Both the position numbers and the translations under genes were made by a program. 6,973 bases of DNA from Nitrospirota bacterium (GTDB taxonomy: Bacteria; Nitrospirota; Nitrospiria; Nitrospirales; NS-4): assembly GCA_005877855.1 (NCBI GenBank), contig VBOF01000031.1, forward strand, positions 1 through 6,973, written 5' to 3'. Position 1 is the first letter of the stretch; every line of letters starts with the position of its first letter. Shown in pieces: positions 5,289-6,973 of the stretch. The notes beneath the pieces are model-generated. The model saw only the letters and a list, made by a program, of their open reading frames with translations. It did no database searches and was not told the DNA's origin.

Positions 5289-5468
5289 CCAGAACCGTAA
5301 CCACCAAGGCCCGTAACGGCGACTCGCCAGACCTCGCTTGACATGTCTCGCAGGGTGTCCGCGCTGGCGACGCAGAAGGGCCGCCCAGGCAGCGGACCTG
5401 CTTCACCGCATTAAGTTGCCTGGCGCATGGGAGTCAAGGGAAATCTCGAAAAGCCAGAACGCTAGGTG
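5289..5468. other. Intergenic stretch between the lipoprotein gene and tRNA-Ser(UGA)
   Basis: No convincing gene is seen on either strand. The one structured element is a nested inverted repeat: CCAGGCA (5385-5391) pairs with TGCCTGG (5417-5423), and directly inside it GCGG (5392-5395) pairs with CCGC (5406-5409). There is no uridine run on either side, so I cannot call it an intrinsic terminator. Confidence 0.4.
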
Positions 5469-5559
5469 TGGCGGAGGGGGTAGGATTCGAACCCACGGAA
5501 GGCACGAGGCCTTCAACGGCTTTCAAGGCCGCCGCTTTCGTCCACTCAGCCACCCCTCC
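5469..5559 (-). tRNA. tRNA-Ser(UGA)
   Basis: Read on the - strand, the acceptor stem is GGAGGGG (5559-5553) paired with CCCCTCC (5479-5473), followed by discriminator G and an encoded CCA (5471-5469). The anticodon stem GCGGC/GCCGT carries the loop CTTGAAA with anticodon TGA (5525-5523), reading UCA and other UCN codons. A long variable arm (GAAGGCCTCGTGCCTTC) shows the class II serine shape; length is 91 nt. It begins 10 bp after the serS stop codon on the same strand, so it is very likely cut from the serS transcript or co-expressed with it. Confidence 0.97.
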
Positions 5560-5569
5560 GCGCCTCCGT

Positions 5570-6844
5570 TCACGACTTGACGATCCTCTCCAGCCCTCCC
5601 ATGTAAGGGCGCAGAGCTTCCGGGATGACCACCGATCCATCCTTCTGCTGGTAGTTCTCGAGGATCGCCACCACCGTTCTTCCGACTGCCAATCCTGAAC
5701 CGTTCAGGGTGTGGACGAACTCGGATTTTCCGTCGGCTTTTTTGTACCGGATGCCGGCCCGTCGAGCCTGGAACGCCTCGAAGTTGCTACAGGACGAGAT
5801 CTCGCGGAACGTGCCCTGCGCGGGAAGCCAGACTTCGATGTCGTAGGTCTTTGCTGCGGAGAACCCCATGTCTCCAGTGCACAAGGTCACGACACGGTAG
5901 TGCAAGTTCAGCCGTTTGAGAACCTCCTCGGCGTGAGCCGTCAGACGTTCCAGATCGTCGTAGGAGCTTTCCACGCGGCTGAACATGACCAGCTCGATCT
6001 TGTTGAACTGGTGCTGCCGGATGAGACCGCGGGTGTCTTTTCCGTACGATCCAGCTTCGCGTCGGAAGCAGGGGGTGTACGCTGCGTACTGGAGCGGGAG
6101 CACGGCTTCGCGGAGCGTTTCTTCCCGGTGCAGGTTGGTCAAGGGCACTTCGGCTGTCGGGATCAGGAAATAATCGTCATCGCGAAGACGAAAGAGATCG
6201 CCTTCGAACTTCGGGAGTTGGCCGGTACCGGTCATGCTGGCCCTGTTCACGAGGAAAGGAGGAAGGATTTCCTGGTACCCGTGTTCGGTGGTCTGCAGGT
6301 CCAGCATGAAGTTGATCAGTGCCCGTTCCAGGCGCGCACCCGCGCCGACGTATACCGCGAACCTCGCGCCAGTCATGCGGGCGGCGCGCTCGAAGTCCAA
6401 GATGCCGAGTGTTTCGCCGAGCTCCCAGTGCTGCTTGGGCGGAAACGCCAATGTGGGCGGCTTCCCCCAACGCCTGACTTCCTGATTCTCGGAGGGGTCC
6501 GTGCCGATCGGGACGAATGGATGCGGGATGTTGGGGATCCTGAGCGCGAGGGCGTTCAGCCGGTCTTCGGCGTCGCGCAGGGAATCTTCGAGGGCCTTGA
6601 GTCGATCGCCCACGCCTCTCATCTCCTCCGTGAGGGCCTCAACCGGCCGGTTGTCCCGCTTGAGCTTGGCGATCTGGTCCGACACGGTCTTGCGCTTGTG
6701 CCGGAGTTCCTCGACTTTGCTCAGTAGGTCCCGCCGCTCTTGATCCAGCTTGTGGAACCCGTCCCAGTCGATGTCTTGGGCGCGCGAGCCGAGGCGGGCG
6801 CGAACCTCTTCCAGATGCTCCCTCATGAGACGCCAATCGAGCAT
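5570..6844 (-). CDS. serS: Seryl-tRNA synthetase
   Basis: A class II aminoacyl-tRNA synthetase that charges tRNA-Ser (and tRNA-Sec where present) with serine in the cytoplasm. From ATG 6844 the protein is 424 residues, the usual bacterial length, and begins 'MLDWRLMREHLEEVRARL' as the family does. The frame stays open upstream (a TTG at 6889 would add 15 residues) but those residues do not look like SerRS. Residues about 30-100 form the long coiled-coil arm that grips the tRNA variable arm. Then come motif 1 (about 172-200), 'TGQLPKFEGD' (207-216), the serine-pocket 'IPTAEVP' (228-234), motif 2 from 'CFRREAGSYGKDTRG' (259-273), 'REISSCSNFEAFQARR' (347-362) and motif 3 'NGSGLAVGRTVVAILENYQ' (381-399). 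All key segments are intact. Its substrate tRNA genes lie directly downstream. There is no good Shine-Dalgarno sequence ahead of ATG 6844. Confidence 0.97.
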   Translation of the reverse strand: MLDWRLMREHLEEVRARLGSRAQDIDWDGFHKLDQERRDLLSKVEELRHKRKTVSDQIAKLKRDNRPVEALTEEMRGVGDRLKALEDSLRDAEDRLNALALRIPNIPHPFVPIGTDPSENQEVRRWGKPPTLAFPPKQHWELGETLGILDFERAARMTGARFAVYVGAGARLERALINFMLDLQTTEHGYQEILPPFLVNRASMTGTGQLPKFEGDLFRLRDDDYFLIPTAEVPLTNLHREETLREAVLPLQYAAYTPCFRREAGSYGKDTRGLIRQHQFNKIELVMFSRVESSYDDLERLTAHAEEVLKRLNLHYRVVTLCTGDMGFSAAKTYDIEVWLPAQGTFREISSCSNFEAFQARRAGIRYKKADGKSEFVHTLNGSGLAVGRTVVAILENYQQKDGSVVIPEALRPYMGGLERIVKS

Positions 6845-6855
6845 AAGCGTGGGCC

Positions 6856-6885
6856 ACTCTAACACCGGCTTCTTGGGCGAGTCAA
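6856..6885 (-). promoter_or_regulatory. Candidate serS promoter close to the start codon
   Basis: Read on the - strand, TTGACT (6885-6880) and TAGAGT (6861-6856) are 18 bp apart. The ATG of serS lies only 11 bp beyond the -10 element, so transcription from here would give a leader of about 4-5 bases, which fits the lack of a ribosome-binding site. It could equally be chance. Confidence 0.35.
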
Positions 6886-6913
6886 CCAACGGGACTCGAT
6901 TGAAAGCCGCGCC

Positions 6914-6963
6914 AGTGGCGGCGCAGATTCGAGTTCTCCTGCTGCTGGGAGGAGTGGCGGCGC
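6914..6963. repeat. Two direct copies of an 11-bp GC-rich sequence upstream of serS
   Basis: AGTGGCGGCGC occurs at 6914-6924 and 6953-6963, a 39-bp step. Around the first copy, ACTCGA (6894-6899) and TCGAGT (6929-6934) are inverted and could close a stem-loop. No convincing gene is seen from 6890 to the window edge at 6973. The serS frame stays open through it but the residues are low-complexity Ala/Arg/Ser/Pro. Confidence 0.5.
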
Positions 6964-6973
6964 GTGAATTGCG

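Noticed and set aside
4375..5468. Integrase-type genomic island with tRNA attachment sites
   Set aside because: The segment between the tRNAs looks inserted, but no integrase gene is present. No direct repeat of the tRNA-Ser(UGA) 3' end is found at the far boundary near 4375-4390.
5711..6727. 338-codon open frame on the + strand, antisense to serS
   Set aside because: It lies entirely within the clear serS gene. The product has no recognisable motif and its openness follows from GC-rich codon use on the other strand.

Overview
The window is high-GC bacterial chromosome with protein-coding genes on both strands, two serine tRNA genes and one decayed mobile-element remnant. Gene content and style (small cytochrome-type membrane proteins, VOC proteins, a PHP phosphatase, serS next to tRNA-Ser) would suit a Nitrospirota / Nitrospira-like genome. 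That assignment is an impression from protein flavour, not a demonstrated placement. There is no sign of a phage, a CRISPR array or a complete insertion sequence.

Left part (1-1422, + strand): the 3' end of an aldehyde dehydrogenase gene is followed 20 bp later by a one-module VOC protein. That protein carries a His-His-Glu metal triad and resembles 4-hydroxyphenylpyruvate dioxygenase and the 2-oxoadipate dioxygenase (DUF1338/HglS) group. The pair is probably co-transcribed and could belong to amino acid catabolism, with lysine via aminoadipate as one candidate. A separate sigma70-like promoter then drives a 64-residue protein with a signal peptide and one membrane segment.

Middle part (1454-4224): a small VOC/glyoxalase-like gene on the - strand converges on the small membrane protein gene at a short hairpin and diverges from a 336-residue orphan gene on the + strand. 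The orphan converges, 5 bp apart, on a PHP-domain phosphoesterase (TrpH/YciV/RNase AM type). The PHP gene diverges, only 19 bp apart, from a zinc-ribbon plus two-membrane-helix protein.

Right part (4247-6973): on the - strand, serS (seryl-tRNA synthetase) is followed after 10 bp by tRNA-Ser(UGA), and about 1.1 kb further by tRNA-Ser(GCU). Between the two tRNAs, on the opposite strand and with visibly lower GC, lie a frameshifted remnant of a REP-associated (Y1/IS200-like) transposase with its terminal palindrome and a lipoprotein gene. The likely history is a serine-decoding cluster (synthetase plus its tRNAs) split by inserted DNA. Just downstream of tRNA-Ser(GCU) is an inverted 19-bp copy of its T-arm/acceptor 3' strand, which is the most unusual signal in the window.
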